From Gammaproteobacteria bacterium (GTDB taxonomy: Bacteria; Pseudomonadota; Gammaproteobacteria; Eutrophobiales; Eutrophobiaceae): DNA of 64,000 nt. This document shows, in pieces, positions 53,952-64,000 of the stretch (position 1 is the stretch's first letter; every line of letters starts with the position of its first letter). A model generated the notes under the pieces. It did no database searches, had not been told where the DNA came from, and was given only the letters and a program-made list of their open reading frames with translations. Location of the stretch: the NCBI GenBank assembly GCA_028279365.1, contig JANQNX010000015.1, positions 1 to 64,000 on the forward strand, read 5' to 3'. A program made the position numbers and the translations under genes.

Positions 53952-54626
53952 ATGAAAATAATCTCTCTTATTACACAAAAAGGTGGCAGTGGAAAGTCAA
54001 CGCTTGCAGAATGTCTTGCTGTAGCGGCAACGTTGGATAACAAAGCTGTTGCCATACTTGATATGGACCCACAGGGTTCAGCGATTAGCTGGAAACAACG
54101 CCGGGGCAGCTCTGATCCGGCAGTGTTACCTGTAACAATGACCAATCTTTCAGAAGAAATAGAACGTGTTAGAACGAGTGGTGCTGATTATGTGTTTATT
54201 GATACGCCTGCCCGACTTTCTGATTGGGCAATGGCAGCAGCGAAAGTTTCTGACCTTGTAATTATACCTTCTAGGCCAACGATTAAAGATTTAGAGAGAG
54301 TGGAAGCTTCTATTAAACTTTCAACGTTAGACAATATAAGGCCCGTGCTTGTCGTGCTCAATCAAGTACGGTCGAGAGGAAACCGAGACGAGCAAGCTGA
54401 AAACTATATCAAGTCTAAAAACTTTCCAGTATGCCCAGGCAGAATAGGGAACCGTGTTATGTTTGAAGATGCTGATACGTTTGGATTAACCCCTCAAGAA
54501 GTTGACCAAGAAGGTAAGGCTGCAATAGAAATCAAACATGTATACAAATATATAAGTCATCTCTTAGACCAGATAAAAAATGAACCCGTAAGTGAACAAA
54601 CAAGCAAAGTAGTAAATTATGAATAA
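53952..54626 (+). CDS. parA: ParA-family partition ATPase
   Basis: About 224 residues. The deviant Walker A is TQKGGSGKST near the N-terminus, with DMDPQGSA and FIDTPAR as the further ATP motifs, so it is a small type Ib ParA without an N-terminal DNA-binding domain. It moves DNA copies apart and stabilises the element when excised. The ATG at 53952 gives the canonical MKIISLITQKGG start; a TTG five codons before is less likely. It overlaps the next gene by 8 bp. Confidence 0.92.
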   Translation: MKIISLITQKGGSGKSTLAECLAVAATLDNKAVAILDMDPQGSAISWKQRRGSSDPAVLPVTMTNLSEEIERVRTSGADYVFIDTPARLSDWAMAAAKVSDLVIIPSRPTIKDLERVEASIKLSTLDNIRPVLVVLNQVRSRGNRDEQAENYIKSKNFPVCPGRIGNRVMFEDADTFGLTPQEVDQEGKAAIEIKHVYKYISHLLDQIKNEPVSEQTSKVVNYE

Positions 54627-54936
54627 GAAACCAAATTTAACAAAAGCGCTAGCTAACATAGAACCTGCAAATTCAACCGAAACCGTTATGGAAAAAGTTG
54701 AGGTAAAAAAGCCTGTAAAAAAGAAACTTCCAGAGCCTCAGGCGGAACAATCAAATATTACAGGATACTTTGATAAAGTTGTTAAATGGGAATTACAAGA
54801 CTTAGCAACGGAACGCAGTCGTGTTTTGGGTAAAAAAGTTACCTTGCGGGATTTACTAGGCGAAGCCATTAATGATTTGTTTAAAAAATACGGTAAAGCG
54901 GAAGTTGTAACAACTCATAACAAAGATAGTTTGTAG
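54619..54936 (+). CDS. Small partition partner, ribbon-helix-helix-like
   Basis: A 105-residue protein. The first 50 residues are basic and probably disordered. The C-terminal part, with LQDLATERSRVLGKKVTLRDLLGEAINDLF, has the pattern of a ribbon-helix-helix dimer domain found in ParA partners. It would bind the TTAAAG repeats and stimulate ParA; that part is inference. It overlaps parA by 8 bp. Confidence 0.75.
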   Translation: MNKKPNLTKALANIEPANSTETVMEKVEVKKPVKKKLPEPQAEQSNITGYFDKVVKWELQDLATERSRVLGKKVTLRDLLGEAINDLFKKYGKAEVVTTHNKDSL

Positions 54937-54943
54937 AAATGAA

Positions 54944-55028
54944 TGGTGCGGGTGGAGAGAATCGAACTCTCACTTCCGAAGAAACGGGATTTTGAATCCC
55001 GCGCGTCTACCAATTCCGCCACACCCGC
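54944..55028 (-). tRNA. tRNA-Leu(CAA), complete copy carried by the island
   Basis: A full 85-nt class II tRNA with CCA encoded. The acceptor strands GCGGGTG and CACCCGC pair perfectly. The anticodon arm is CGGGA-TTCAAAA-TCCCG, giving anticodon CAA, and the T arm closes GAGAG/CTCTC. The variable arm equals that of the split host gene, but the acceptor stem differs, so it is a separate gene and not a restored host copy. It reads UUG codons and could replace the disrupted host tRNA. The GATTTTGAATC core is present at 54988-54998. Confidence 0.95.
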
Positions 55029-55045
55029 AAAGCGTAGCATTATAA

Positions 55046-56233
55046 CTATTTTCTTTTTGTTGTTTTAGTTTTTTTCTTAGCCTTCTTTTTGGAGGGACGT
55101 TTCCGCATTTTGTTAATTTCAGCAGTATCAATTGTGTTCTTTAAATGCACGGCATAATATTTTTCAATCATTTCAACACTGGTACGACAATTTTTTGCAA
55201 CTTGATAAATATCTACGCCTTCTAGTAGCCTTAAACATATATAAGTATGTCTTAGGCTATAAGCGGTACGTCTATGACCGTCTCGGTCAAATTTTAGTTT
55301 TGTTTCATCGAGAATGTTATTAAGAAGTTCACGGTGCGTGATAGGAAATAACCGTTCGGTTTTATCTTTGGGCTTATTTCGTTCGATAAGCCTTTTAAAA
55401 GGGAGCACTGCGCCGGGCATGCTTTTACAAAAACCAACACCGCGTTTCCCTCTAACTTCAATCTCTAGTATTTCATCATCAATGGCATCATCATGAACGA
55501 TGTCTACATCGCGAAACTCAAGCCTTGCTGATTCATCTGGTCTAAGGCCAGTATTAGCCATAAATAAAACATAGTCGTGTAGTTGTTCACAACTCCATTG
55601 CCAGCGTTTACCTTTTGATTGCAATGCACGTTTTCGTGTAGCTGTATAAAGCGTTTTATATTCTTTGGGCGAAAACCATGCACGATGCGAAATTTTACCT
55701 GACGTTTTATAGGGCGCAGAAAGGTCGGGCAGGGATGATAACCAGCCATGTCGAACTGCTGTTTTTAATACTTGGCGTAAAGCGACAATCTCTTGATGCA
55801 TTGTACTATGAGCAGGGGGCTTGCCTGTTCTAGAGTTTTCTCGTCTGAAAATACGATAGTCTTGTACTTTACCTGATGTGATTTCAGATAAACCCATTTT
55901 TCCGAAGTAGGGTAGTAGATGAACACGCAATCGATCTTTTGTTGTTTGAATATACTTTGGGTTTCGTTCACCTTCAGTAAGAATTTCAAACTCATGTTCA
56001 AATTGTTTAGCTGCATCTTTAAAAGTCTTTTCAGATTTGAGTATGCCAGCACGGTTCTTTCCTCGTAGCTCTATATACCATTCTTCTGCAAAGTCTTTCG
56101 CTTTAAACAAACTTGTTTCTTTTGTACTGGTGCGACGGTTTTTCCCAGCAAGATATGTAGCGCATTGCCAGTAAGGACTTCTATCGCGTTTGTAGAGGTT
56201 AACTTTACCTCCCATTATTGTGTGAGCAGTCAT
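55046..56233 (-). CDS. Tyrosine integrase of the island
   Basis: A 395-residue recombinase. The N-terminal 60 residues form an arm-binding domain, about 75-170 a SAM-like core-binding domain, and the rest the catalytic domain: Arg in NTGLRPDESARLEF, Lys in EVRGKRG, YSLRHTY (Tyr in the first position of box II) and the nucleophile in EKYYAVH. The C-terminus is a Lys-rich tail. It lies between the rescue tRNA and the right junction, with its 5' end towards the attachment site. It should catalyse insertion at the anticodon loop of tRNA-Leu(CAA). Confidence 0.93.
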   Translation of the reverse strand: MTAHTIMGGKVNLYKRDRSPYWQCATYLAGKNRRTSTKETSLFKAKDFAEEWYIELRGKNRAGILKSEKTFKDAAKQFEHEFEILTEGERNPKYIQTTKDRLRVHLLPYFGKMGLSEITSGKVQDYRIFRRENSRTGKPPAHSTMHQEIVALRQVLKTAVRHGWLSSLPDLSAPYKTSGKISHRAWFSPKEYKTLYTATRKRALQSKGKRWQWSCEQLHDYVLFMANTGLRPDESARLEFRDVDIVHDDAIDDEILEIEVRGKRGVGFCKSMPGAVLPFKRLIERNKPKDKTERLFPITHRELLNNILDETKLKFDRDGHRRTAYSLRHTYICLRLLEGVDIYQVAKNCRTSVEMIEKYYAVHLKNTIDTAEINKMRKRPSKKKAKKKTKTTKRK

Positions 56234-56259
56234 GTTTTTACCTGATTGTGCGTAAAAAT

Positions 56260-56285
56260 GTGTAAGTGTGTAACAATTGTGTAAG
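56260..56285 (+). repeat. Right GTGTAA repeats, candidate integrase arm sites
   Basis: GTGTAAG (56260-56266), GTGTAAC (56268-56274) and GTGTAAG (56279-56285) lie upstream of the integrase gene and about 75-100 bp from the right core. The pair at 56268/56279 matches the pair at the left end. In the excised circle both groups would flank the core in one attP. Confidence 0.65.
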
Positions 56286-56360
56286 ACTGATTTATGGGAA
56301 GTAATTATATTAAATTACTGAAAATAAACAATAAAAATTGAATATTTTTATAAATTAAAT

Positions 56361-56401
56361 GATTTTGAATCCGGCGCGTCTACCAATTCCGCCACCCCGG
56401 C
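56361..56401 (-). pseudogene. 5' half of split tRNA-Leu(CAA) (attR)
   Basis: On the minus strand, from 56401, the acceptor strand GCCGGGG, D arm and 5' anticodon arm are present and end in the GATTTTGAATC core at 56361-56371. The sequence after it on the element side is unrelated to tRNA. It completes the 3' half at 17292-17346. Confidence 0.88.
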
Positions 56402-56500
56402 ACAGAGGTAAAACAAGCAGGCGAGCAAGTATAAGCAAAGCCAGCGGCAGGTCAAACTCAATCAGCGATAGCCTGCGATTTTCTGGTAACATCGCGCGCC

Positions 56501-58625
<2,125 letters not shown>

Positions 58626-58672
58626 ATCTCTATGGCATAATACCGCGCCTTTTAATACCGAGTAGCAATCAA

Positions 58673-58999
58673 ATGTTGGATTTTTTCATTAACAATGCCT
58701 GGGCGGCACCAGAACCTCAGCCGGGTGGGCTGATGAGTTTTTTACCGCTGATTATCCTGTTTGCGGTTTTTTACTTTATGTTGATTCGACCGCAGTTGAA
58801 GCAGGCCAAACAGCATAAGCAACTGGTTTCGGGCTTAGGCAAGGGCGATGAAATTGTCACTAACGGTGGTTTGCTCGGCAAGATAAAAGAAGTCGGCGAC
58901 AATTTTATTGTGGTTGAAATTGCAAAAGAAACCGACGTAAAAATTCAAAAGCAGTCTGTCGCTGCGGTTATGCCTAAAGGCACCATTAAAACTCTCTAA
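58673..58999 (+). CDS. yajC: Preprotein translocase subunit YajC
   Basis: A 108-residue protein with one membrane helix (FLPLIILFAVFYFMLIRP, about 24-41) and a small cytosolic domain containing LGKGDEIVTNGGLLGKI. YajC associates with SecDF at the translocon. It leads the yajC-secD-secF genes, with 27 bp to secD. Confidence 0.95.
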   Translation: MLDFFINNAWAAPEPQPGGLMSFLPLIILFAVFYFMLIRPQLKQAKQHKQLVSGLGKGDEIVTNGGLLGKIKEVGDNFIVVEIAKETDVKIQKQSVAAVMPKGTIKTL

Positions 59000-59026
59000 G
59001 CTTTATTACTTTATCTGGTTAAGATC

Positions 59027-60886
59027 ATGAATCGTTATCCTCTCTGGAAATATATTCTCATCGTTTTATTGATTGGTATTGGTGTGATCTACGCACTACC
59101 TAATCTTTATGGCAAGGACCCGGCGCTACAGATATCTGCGACCCGATCAGCCGAGGTCAGTGAGTTAACAGAATTTCAGGTCAGTAATGCACTGGAAGAG
59201 GCAGGCATTAAATATAAGACAATGGATCTGGGCGTGGAGAGTCTGACAATTCGATTTGATAATGAAGAGGTTCAGCTCAAAGCGCAGTCTGTAGTGAAAG
59301 AGTCCCTGGGTAGAAGCTATGTGGTTGCATTGAATCTGGCACCGTCAACGCCAGAGTGGCTTCGTGGTCTCGGTGCCGAGCCTATGTTTCTTGGTTTAGA
59401 CCTGCGCGGTGGCGTGCACTTCTTAATGGAAGTCGATATGGAAGCTGCGATTGCCAAGGCTGAAGAGCGCTACATTTCTGACCTGCGTAGTGACCTGCGG
59501 GAAAATAAAATTCGTTATAAGACCATTACCAACGCAAAAGAGGGTGGCTTATTGTTGCGCTTTCGCGATGCTAACGAACGAGATAATGGTCAGCAGTTAA
59601 TCAAAGACAATTTTGCCGATTTGAATGTTGCTGTGCCGGATAACGAAAGCGGCGAACCACAATTAACAGCAACAATTAAGGAAGAGGTATTAGTTGAAAC
59701 ACAGCGCCTCGCCCTACAACAAAACATCACGACCTTACGTAAACGTGTCAATGAACTGGGTGTGGCTGAGCCGGTAATTCAGCAACAGGGTTTGAATCGT
59801 ATCGTGGTGCAACTGCCGGGTGTGCAGGACACTGCGCGGGCGAAAGAGATCTTGGGTGCCACTGCGACACTGGAATTTCGACTGGTTGATGAAAAACACA
59901 GCCCACAGGATGCACTCGATGGAAGAGTACCTGCCGGTTCTAAATTGTATTATGAAAGAACCGGGCAACCAATATTATTAAAGAAACAAATTCTGTTAAC
60001 CGGTGATGCGATTATTAATGCCGCATCGGGCTTTGATTCCTTAAGCGGTAGTCCCAACGTGAGTATCACGCTGGATGGTAAAGGGGCAAAACGAATGAGT
60101 CATGGTACGCGTGACAATGTCGGTAAACGTCTGGCGGTAGTGTTTATTGAAAACAAGGTCGAGTATGTGGAAGAAAACGGCGAACTGGTTGAGAAGAAGG
60201 AAACCATTGAAGAAGTGATCAATGCCGCAACGATACGTGAGCAGTTGAGCAAGCGTTTTCAAATTACCGGCTTGGACTCAACCCAGGAAGCGCGCACGCT
60301 GGCATTATTACTTCGCGCTGGTGCACTCGCTGCACCGATCTATATTGTTGAAGAACGTACTGTTGGCCCTAGCCTGGGGCAGGATAATATCGATCAGGGT
60401 TTTGATTCTGTGCTTATCGGTTTTATCCTGGTTCTGTTATTTATGGCGGTTTACTACAAGGTATTTGGCTTGGTAGCCAATGTGGCGCTGGCGTTGAACC
60501 TGGTATTAATTGTTGCCATGCTTTCTATTCTACAAGCTACACTGACCTTGCCCGGTATCGCCGGTATTGTATTAACTGTGGGTATGGCGGTGGATGCTAA
60601 CGTACTCATTTTTGAAAGAATCCGTGAAGAGATCCGCAACGGTAATTCGCCTCAAGCCAGTATTTATTCCGGTTATGAAAAAGCGTTTTCGACTATTGCC
60701 GATGCCAACATTACAACGCTGATCGCAGCTTTGGTGTTATTCAGTTTTGGGACCGGGCCAATTAAAGGGTTTGCCGTTACCTTATCTTTGGGCATCATCT
60801 CATCCATGTTCACTGCCATTATGGTTTCACGTGGTTTGGTGAACCTGATCTACGGTAACAGACGCCTACAGAAACTAACCATATAG
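59027..60886 (+). CDS. secD: Protein translocase subunit SecD
   Basis: A 619-residue protein. An N-terminal helix, a large periplasmic P1 domain (about 35-430) and five helices in the C-terminal part are seen. FLGLDLRGGVHFLMEVD is the D1-type motif and AVDANVLIFERIREE the D4 motif that carries protons. It pulls exported proteins across with the proton gradient. secF follows after 26 bp. Confidence 0.96.
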   Translation: MNRYPLWKYILIVLLIGIGVIYALPNLYGKDPALQISATRSAEVSELTEFQVSNALEEAGIKYKTMDLGVESLTIRFDNEEVQLKAQSVVKESLGRSYVVALNLAPSTPEWLRGLGAEPMFLGLDLRGGVHFLMEVDMEAAIAKAEERYISDLRSDLRENKIRYKTITNAKEGGLLLRFRDANERDNGQQLIKDNFADLNVAVPDNESGEPQLTATIKEEVLVETQRLALQQNITTLRKRVNELGVAEPVIQQQGLNRIVVQLPGVQDTARAKEILGATATLEFRLVDEKHSPQDALDGRVPAGSKLYYERTGQPILLKKQILLTGDAIINAASGFDSLSGSPNVSITLDGKGAKRMSHGTRDNVGKRLAVVFIENKVEYVEENGELVEKKETIEEVINAATIREQLSKRFQITGLDSTQEARTLALLLRAGALAAPIYIVEERTVGPSLGQDNIDQGFDSVLIGFILVLLFMAVYYKVFGLVANVALALNLVLIVAMLSILQATLTLPGIAGIVLTVGMAVDANVLIFERIREEIRNGNSPQASIYSGYEKAFSTIADANITTLIAALVLFSFGTGPIKGFAVTLSLGIISSMFTAIMVSRGLVNLIYGNRRLQKLTI

Positions 60887-60912
60887 TCTAAGAAACTATC
60901 GAGCTATTAATT

Positions 60913-61848
60913 ATGGAAATGCAAAAGACACGGTTTAACATTGATTTTATGGGCAAACGCAAGATCACGTCTGTGATCTCGAGTCTACTGATTATTATCT
61001 CAATCGGATCATTGTTAACACAAGGCCTGAATCTGGGTATCGACTTTACTGGCGGTACTTTAATAGAAGTCGGTTATGAAGAAGCTGCCAAACTGGATGA
61101 GATACGGAGTGTATTAGGTGAGTCTGATTTCAATGACGCCATTGTTCAATATTTTGGTACGGCTAATGATGTGTTGATCCGTATTCCTCCGCGTGAGGGA
61201 CTGAATAGTGCAGCAGTCAGTAATCAAACCTTACAGTTACTCGAAAAAAATGGACTGAAGGCAGAGATGCGTCGCGTCGAGTTTGTCGGGCCGCAGGTTG
61301 GCGAGGAACTGAAAAACGATGGCGGACTGGCGATGCTTTATGCCTTAATGGGCATCTTTATCTATGTCGCGTTCCGATTCCAGCGTCGTTTTTCGGTCGG
61401 TGCGATTACCGCATTGATTCATGATGTATTGATTACGCTCGGTATTTTCTCTATTACCCGTTTCGATTTTGATCTATCAGTATTGGCAGCGCTGCTGGCA
61501 GTCATCGGGTATTCATTGAACGATACCATTGTTGTCTTCGACCGCGTGCGTGAGAACTTTCGCAAACTGCGTGAGGCTGAACCAGTTGAGGTATTTAACT
61601 ACTCGATTAATCAAATGTTAAGCAGAACCCTGATTACCTCATTGACGACCTTGCTGGTATTGATTGCATTGTTTATCTTCGGTGGAGAAATCATTCACAG
61701 TTTTGCGACCGCATTAATCGTCGGTGTCCTTGTTGGTACCTATTCCTCAATATACGTTGCCAGTCCGGTGACGTTGGTATTGGGTATTACCAAAGAAGAT
61801 TTAATGCCGGTTGAAAAGGAAGGCGCTGAACTCGACAGCATGCCCTGA
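60913..61848 (+). CDS. secF: Protein translocase subunit SecF
   Basis: A 311-residue protein with six membrane helices. GIDFTGGTLIEV in the periplasmic part and GYSLNDTIVVFDRVREN in helix 4 are the SecF signatures. It forms the SecDF-YajC complex with the preceding gene products. The stop is followed by pdxB within 25 bp. Confidence 0.96.
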   Translation: MEMQKTRFNIDFMGKRKITSVISSLLIIISIGSLLTQGLNLGIDFTGGTLIEVGYEEAAKLDEIRSVLGESDFNDAIVQYFGTANDVLIRIPPREGLNSAAVSNQTLQLLEKNGLKAEMRRVEFVGPQVGEELKNDGGLAMLYALMGIFIYVAFRFQRRFSVGAITALIHDVLITLGIFSITRFDFDLSVLAALLAVIGYSLNDTIVVFDRVRENFRKLREAEPVEVFNYSINQMLSRTLITSLTTLLVLIALFIFGGEIIHSFATALIVGVLVGTYSSIYVASPVTLVLGITKEDLMPVEKEGAELDSMP

Positions 61849-61871
61849 GCTTGTCTCGGGGCTGCAAGATA

Positions 61872-63002
61872 ATGACTGACTCATTATCCATTGTTGCCGA
61901 CAAACAGATTACTGAGGCACAGGCATATTTCTCCCGTTTTGGTCAGGTCGCTCTGACGGATGGCCGCTCACTATCATCGGAACAACTCAGTGATGTTGAT
62001 GTCCTGTTGGTTCGTTCTGTGACTGAAGTGAACGCGGAATTATTAGCCGACAGTCAGCTCAAGTTTGTCGGTTCTGCAACCAGTGGTATCGACCACATTG
62101 ACCTGGATTACCTGAGGCAACAGCAAATCCCCTTTTACTATGCGCCGGGAAGTAATGCGCGTTCCGTCGCTGAGTATGTCATCAGTAGTTTATTGCTGCT
62201 CGCTAAACGCCGAGGTTTTGAACTGGCTGATAAAACATTGGGTATTGTCGGCTGCGGTCATGTTGGTTCAATGGTAAAACAGTTTGCAGAGATATTTGGT
62301 ATGCGTTGCCTGTTAAATGACCCACCAAGAGCACTGCATGACCAGGGTGAAGACTGGTGCTCGATCGAGGATATTACAAAGGCAGATATCATCAGCTTTC
62401 ATGTACCGTTGGCCGTGGAAGGAAAATACCCGACATTGCAAATGATTGATGGCGATTTTTTAAACCGTCTGAAGTCTGATGTCATTCTTGTTAATACTGC
62501 CAGAGGCAGCATAGTTGATGAGACAGCATTGATACGTTTTAAGCAGGATAAGCCTGACAGCCAGCTTATTTTTGACGTATGGCCAAACGAGCCAACGCTG
62601 AATATGCTGTTGCTGGATTTGGCTGATATTGCGACACCGCATATTGCCGGGTACAGTTATGACGGAAAACTAAGAGCAACCGAGATGTTGGCTATGGCAT
62701 TAGCAAAAACATTTCGTGATAGCACGGATATTAAAAATTATAACCAGCAGGAACAAACTGAAACGCTTGCGATAAACCAGATTAGCGATGCCATTCATCA
62801 TGCTTATGATCCCGGTTTCGATGCAAAAAATTTGAAGCGGATGGGCGAACTACAAGCGGATTTGCGTCCGGTCTATTTCGATGAGCTTCGTAAGCAGTAT
62901 CGTATTCGACGTGAGTTCACTTATTACGAGCTGAATGCTGAACAGCTGCATGAGTATCAGAAACAATTATTACAAAATCTGGGTTTCGCCCTCGTATCAT
63001 GA
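61872..63002 (+). CDS. pdxB: Erythronate-4-phosphate dehydrogenase
   Basis: About 376 residues of the D-2-hydroxyacid dehydrogenase family. The nucleotide-binding loop GIVGCGHVGS, the VNTARGSIVDE segment and the catalytic His in TPHIAGYSYDGK are present, and the C-terminal PdxB domain is complete. It performs the second step of the DXP-dependent pyridoxal phosphate pathway. A TTG at 61851 is in frame, but the ATG at 61872 (MTDSLSIVADK) fits the family better. It overlaps purN by 4 bp. Confidence 0.93.
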   Translation: MTDSLSIVADKQITEAQAYFSRFGQVALTDGRSLSSEQLSDVDVLLVRSVTEVNAELLADSQLKFVGSATSGIDHIDLDYLRQQQIPFYYAPGSNARSVAEYVISSLLLLAKRRGFELADKTLGIVGCGHVGSMVKQFAEIFGMRCLLNDPPRALHDQGEDWCSIEDITKADIISFHVPLAVEGKYPTLQMIDGDFLNRLKSDVILVNTARGSIVDETALIRFKQDKPDSQLIFDVWPNEPTLNMLLLDLADIATPHIAGYSYDGKLRATEMLAMALAKTFRDSTDIKNYNQQEQTETLAINQISDAIHHAYDPGFDAKNLKRMGELQADLRPVYFDELRKQYRIRREFTYYELNAEQLHEYQKQLLQNLGFALVS

Positions 63003-63604
63003 TGACTAGATTGGCAATCCTTGTTTCGGGACGTGGCAGTAATTTGCGCGCCATCATGCGTGCCTGTAGCGAGGGTACGTTGCGGGCCGAGGTTGCGTTG
63101 GTGATTAGTAATAATGCCGATTCAATGGCACTGGAAACAGCCCGAACGGCCGGAATCAATACTGCGCATCTTAGTCGACAACAATTCTCCGATGAGGCTG
63201 AGCTGGATCAGGCGATGTTACATGCGATTGAAGAGGCAAACGTAAACTATGTTTTGCTGGCGGGGTTTATGAAAAAAATAGGCCCGCGAGTATTGGCTGC
63301 TTACAAAGGCCGGATTATCAATATTCATCCATCGCTATTGCCCAGCTTTGGTGGCAAAGGGATGTTTGGCCTGAATGTCCATAAAGCGGTGATCAAAGCG
63401 GGAGAAACACAAACCGGGGTGACCATCCACCTGGTGGACGAGGAATATGATCAAGGCCAGATCCTCGCCCAGCGGACAGTTGAGGTAAAAACCGATGATA
63501 CGCCGGAGTCCCTAGCCGCAAGGGTGCTAATTGAAGAACACCAGATTTTTGCAGAAACGATACAAAAAATCATAGATGGCAGTATTATACTGCCCGGGCA
63601 ATAA
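62999..63604 (+). CDS. purN: Phosphoribosylglycinamide formyltransferase
   Basis: A 201-residue GART enzyme. VSGRGSNLRAI binds the phosphate, and the catalytic NIHPSLLPSF and the Asp in HLVDEEYDQG are intact. It transfers formyl from formyl-tetrahydrofolate to GAR in purine synthesis. Its ATG overlaps the pdxB stop (ATGA); a second ATG follows at once. Linkage to pdxB rather than purM is a less common order. Confidence 0.94.
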   Translation: MMTRLAILVSGRGSNLRAIMRACSEGTLRAEVALVISNNADSMALETARTAGINTAHLSRQQFSDEAELDQAMLHAIEEANVNYVLLAGFMKKIGPRVLAAYKGRIINIHPSLLPSFGGKGMFGLNVHKAVIKAGETQTGVTIHLVDEEYDQGQILAQRTVEVKTDDTPESLAARVLIEEHQIFAETIQKIIDGSIILPGQ

Positions 63605-63660
63605 AGATACTCAGCTATCTTTGGCCCAACCTACTCAGACAATAATAAAGAATTATATTT

Positions 63661-64000
63661 GTGACTTCGCTGATTAACAGGACATATAACCTGCTTGTAC
63701 TCAAACAACCTTTGTTTGCTGTGTTGTTGATGTTCGTCATCCTCGGTTATTTTTCTACCGGTATTCCTGACTTTAAGCTTGATGCCTCAGCTGATTCACT
63801 GCTACTGGATGACGATAAAGACCTCAAGCTGTTTCGCGAACTGGCACAGCGCTATACCACCAAAGAGTTCTTGTTTGTGACGTTCTCTCCGGAAGCTGAG
63901 TTATTCTCCGCAGAGAGTTTTGCTGTGATTCAGCAATTGCGAGATGAACTTGTTCAATTGCCGCAGGTTGAATCCGTGATATCGATGATAGATGTACCGC
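63661..64000 (+). CDS. RND/MMPL-superfamily exporter, 5' part
   Basis: A frame open from GTG at 63661 to the window end (113 codons). The first membrane helix (about residues 18-36, FAVLLMFVILGYFSTG) is followed by a periplasmic segment with LDASADSLLLDDD and RELAQRYTTKEFLFV, typical of the hydrophobe/amphiphile exporter branch often annotated as MMPL family. The rest lies outside the window. The ribosome-binding site is weak (AAAGAA). Confidence 0.75.
   Translation, partial: MTSLINRTYNLLVLKQPLFAVLLMFVILGYFSTGIPDFKLDASADSLLLDDDKDLKLFRELAQRYTTKEFLFVTFSPEAELFSAESFAVIQQLRDELVQLPQVESVISMIDVP

Larger units (their letters stand above)
17336..56371. mobile_element. 39-kb mobilizable genomic island inserted in tRNA-Leu(CAA)
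   Basis: The 11-bp repeat GATTTTGAATC bounds the element at 17336-17346 and 56361-56371. Outside it lie the two halves of one tRNA-Leu gene. Inside are a tyrosine integrase at the right end, a relaxase, a MobC-like protein, a predicted oriT, a coupling ATPase, partition and replication-like genes and a large cargo. Base composition is visibly more AT-rich than in the flanks. No VirB4, VirB6 or pilus genes are seen, so it should be mobilised by a helper conjugation system (IME) rather than transfer itself. A third copy of the 11-mer lies in the internal tRNA (54988-54998), so a shorter right-end segment could in principle excise too. Confidence 0.9.

Noticed and set aside
17336-56371. Self-transmissible ICE
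   Set aside because: Relaxase and coupling ATPase are present, but no VirB4, VirB6, VirB8-10 or pilin-like genes are visible, so it is better called a mobilizable element.
17336-56371. Prophage
   Set aside because: No capsid, portal, terminase, tail or lysis genes are found; the integrase and tRNA target alone do not make it a phage.

Overview
The window is about 64 kb of a Gammaproteobacterium of moderate GC content. The chromosomal gene orders are typical of that class: pepA-holC, lptF-lptG, pcnB-folK-kinase-panB-panC, and queA-tgt-yajC-secD-secF. A RegB/RegA-type redox two-component pair sits beside a c-type cytochrome gene, which suggests a respiratory and possibly methylotroph- or sulfur-oxidiser-like lifestyle. 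The sequence alone does not fix the genus.

Left chromosomal part (1-17.3 kb). A GTTCAG hexamer array lies at the very edge. It is followed by holC and pepA (minus strand), the LPS-export permease genes lptF and lptG (plus strand), an RDD protein, two envelope glycosyltransferases (GT22-like and GT2-GtrA), the pcnB/folK/nucleoside kinase/pantothenate operon, panD, the sensor kinase and regulator, a cytochrome c with a clear terminator, a molybdopterin-binding-domain protein and a zinc alcohol dehydrogenase.

Central part (17.3-56.4 kb). A 39-kb AT-rich mobilizable genomic island has split a tRNA-Leu(CAA) gene in its anticodon loop. The 3' half lies at 17292-17346 and the 5' half at 56361-56401, and an 11-bp repeat bounds the element. 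The element does not restore the host gene but carries its own complete tRNA-Leu(CAA) at 54944-55028, next to the integrase. GTGTAA repeats at both ends look like integrase arm sites. Transfer and maintenance functions are a relaxase, a MobC-like protein, an oriT with an IncP-like nic motif, a coupling ATPase without membrane segments plus two membrane proteins, a small tyrosine recombinase, a RadC-like protein, a replication-initiator-like protein, ParA and a small partner. There is no type IV secretion channel, so the element is an IME rather than an ICE.

Cargo is rich in conflict systems. There is a lipoprotein with an astacin protease, and a 1318-aa protein with a phosphoribosyltransferase-like N-terminus and a nucleoside-phosphorylase-like C-terminus. 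An RHS tip with its own signal peptide is followed by a putative immunity membrane protein and two ACP-like proteins, then a transglutaminase-like TPR protein. A SIR2-APAZ/short Argonaute pair (SPARSA type) is followed by a small extra gene. A four-gene HTH / DNA methyltransferase / helicase / GIY-YIG cluster has its methyltransferase interrupted by one in-frame TAA.

Right chromosomal part (56.4-64 kb). queA, tgt, yajC, secD and secF form a same-strand run, followed by pdxB, purN and the start of an RND-superfamily exporter gene that runs off the window.
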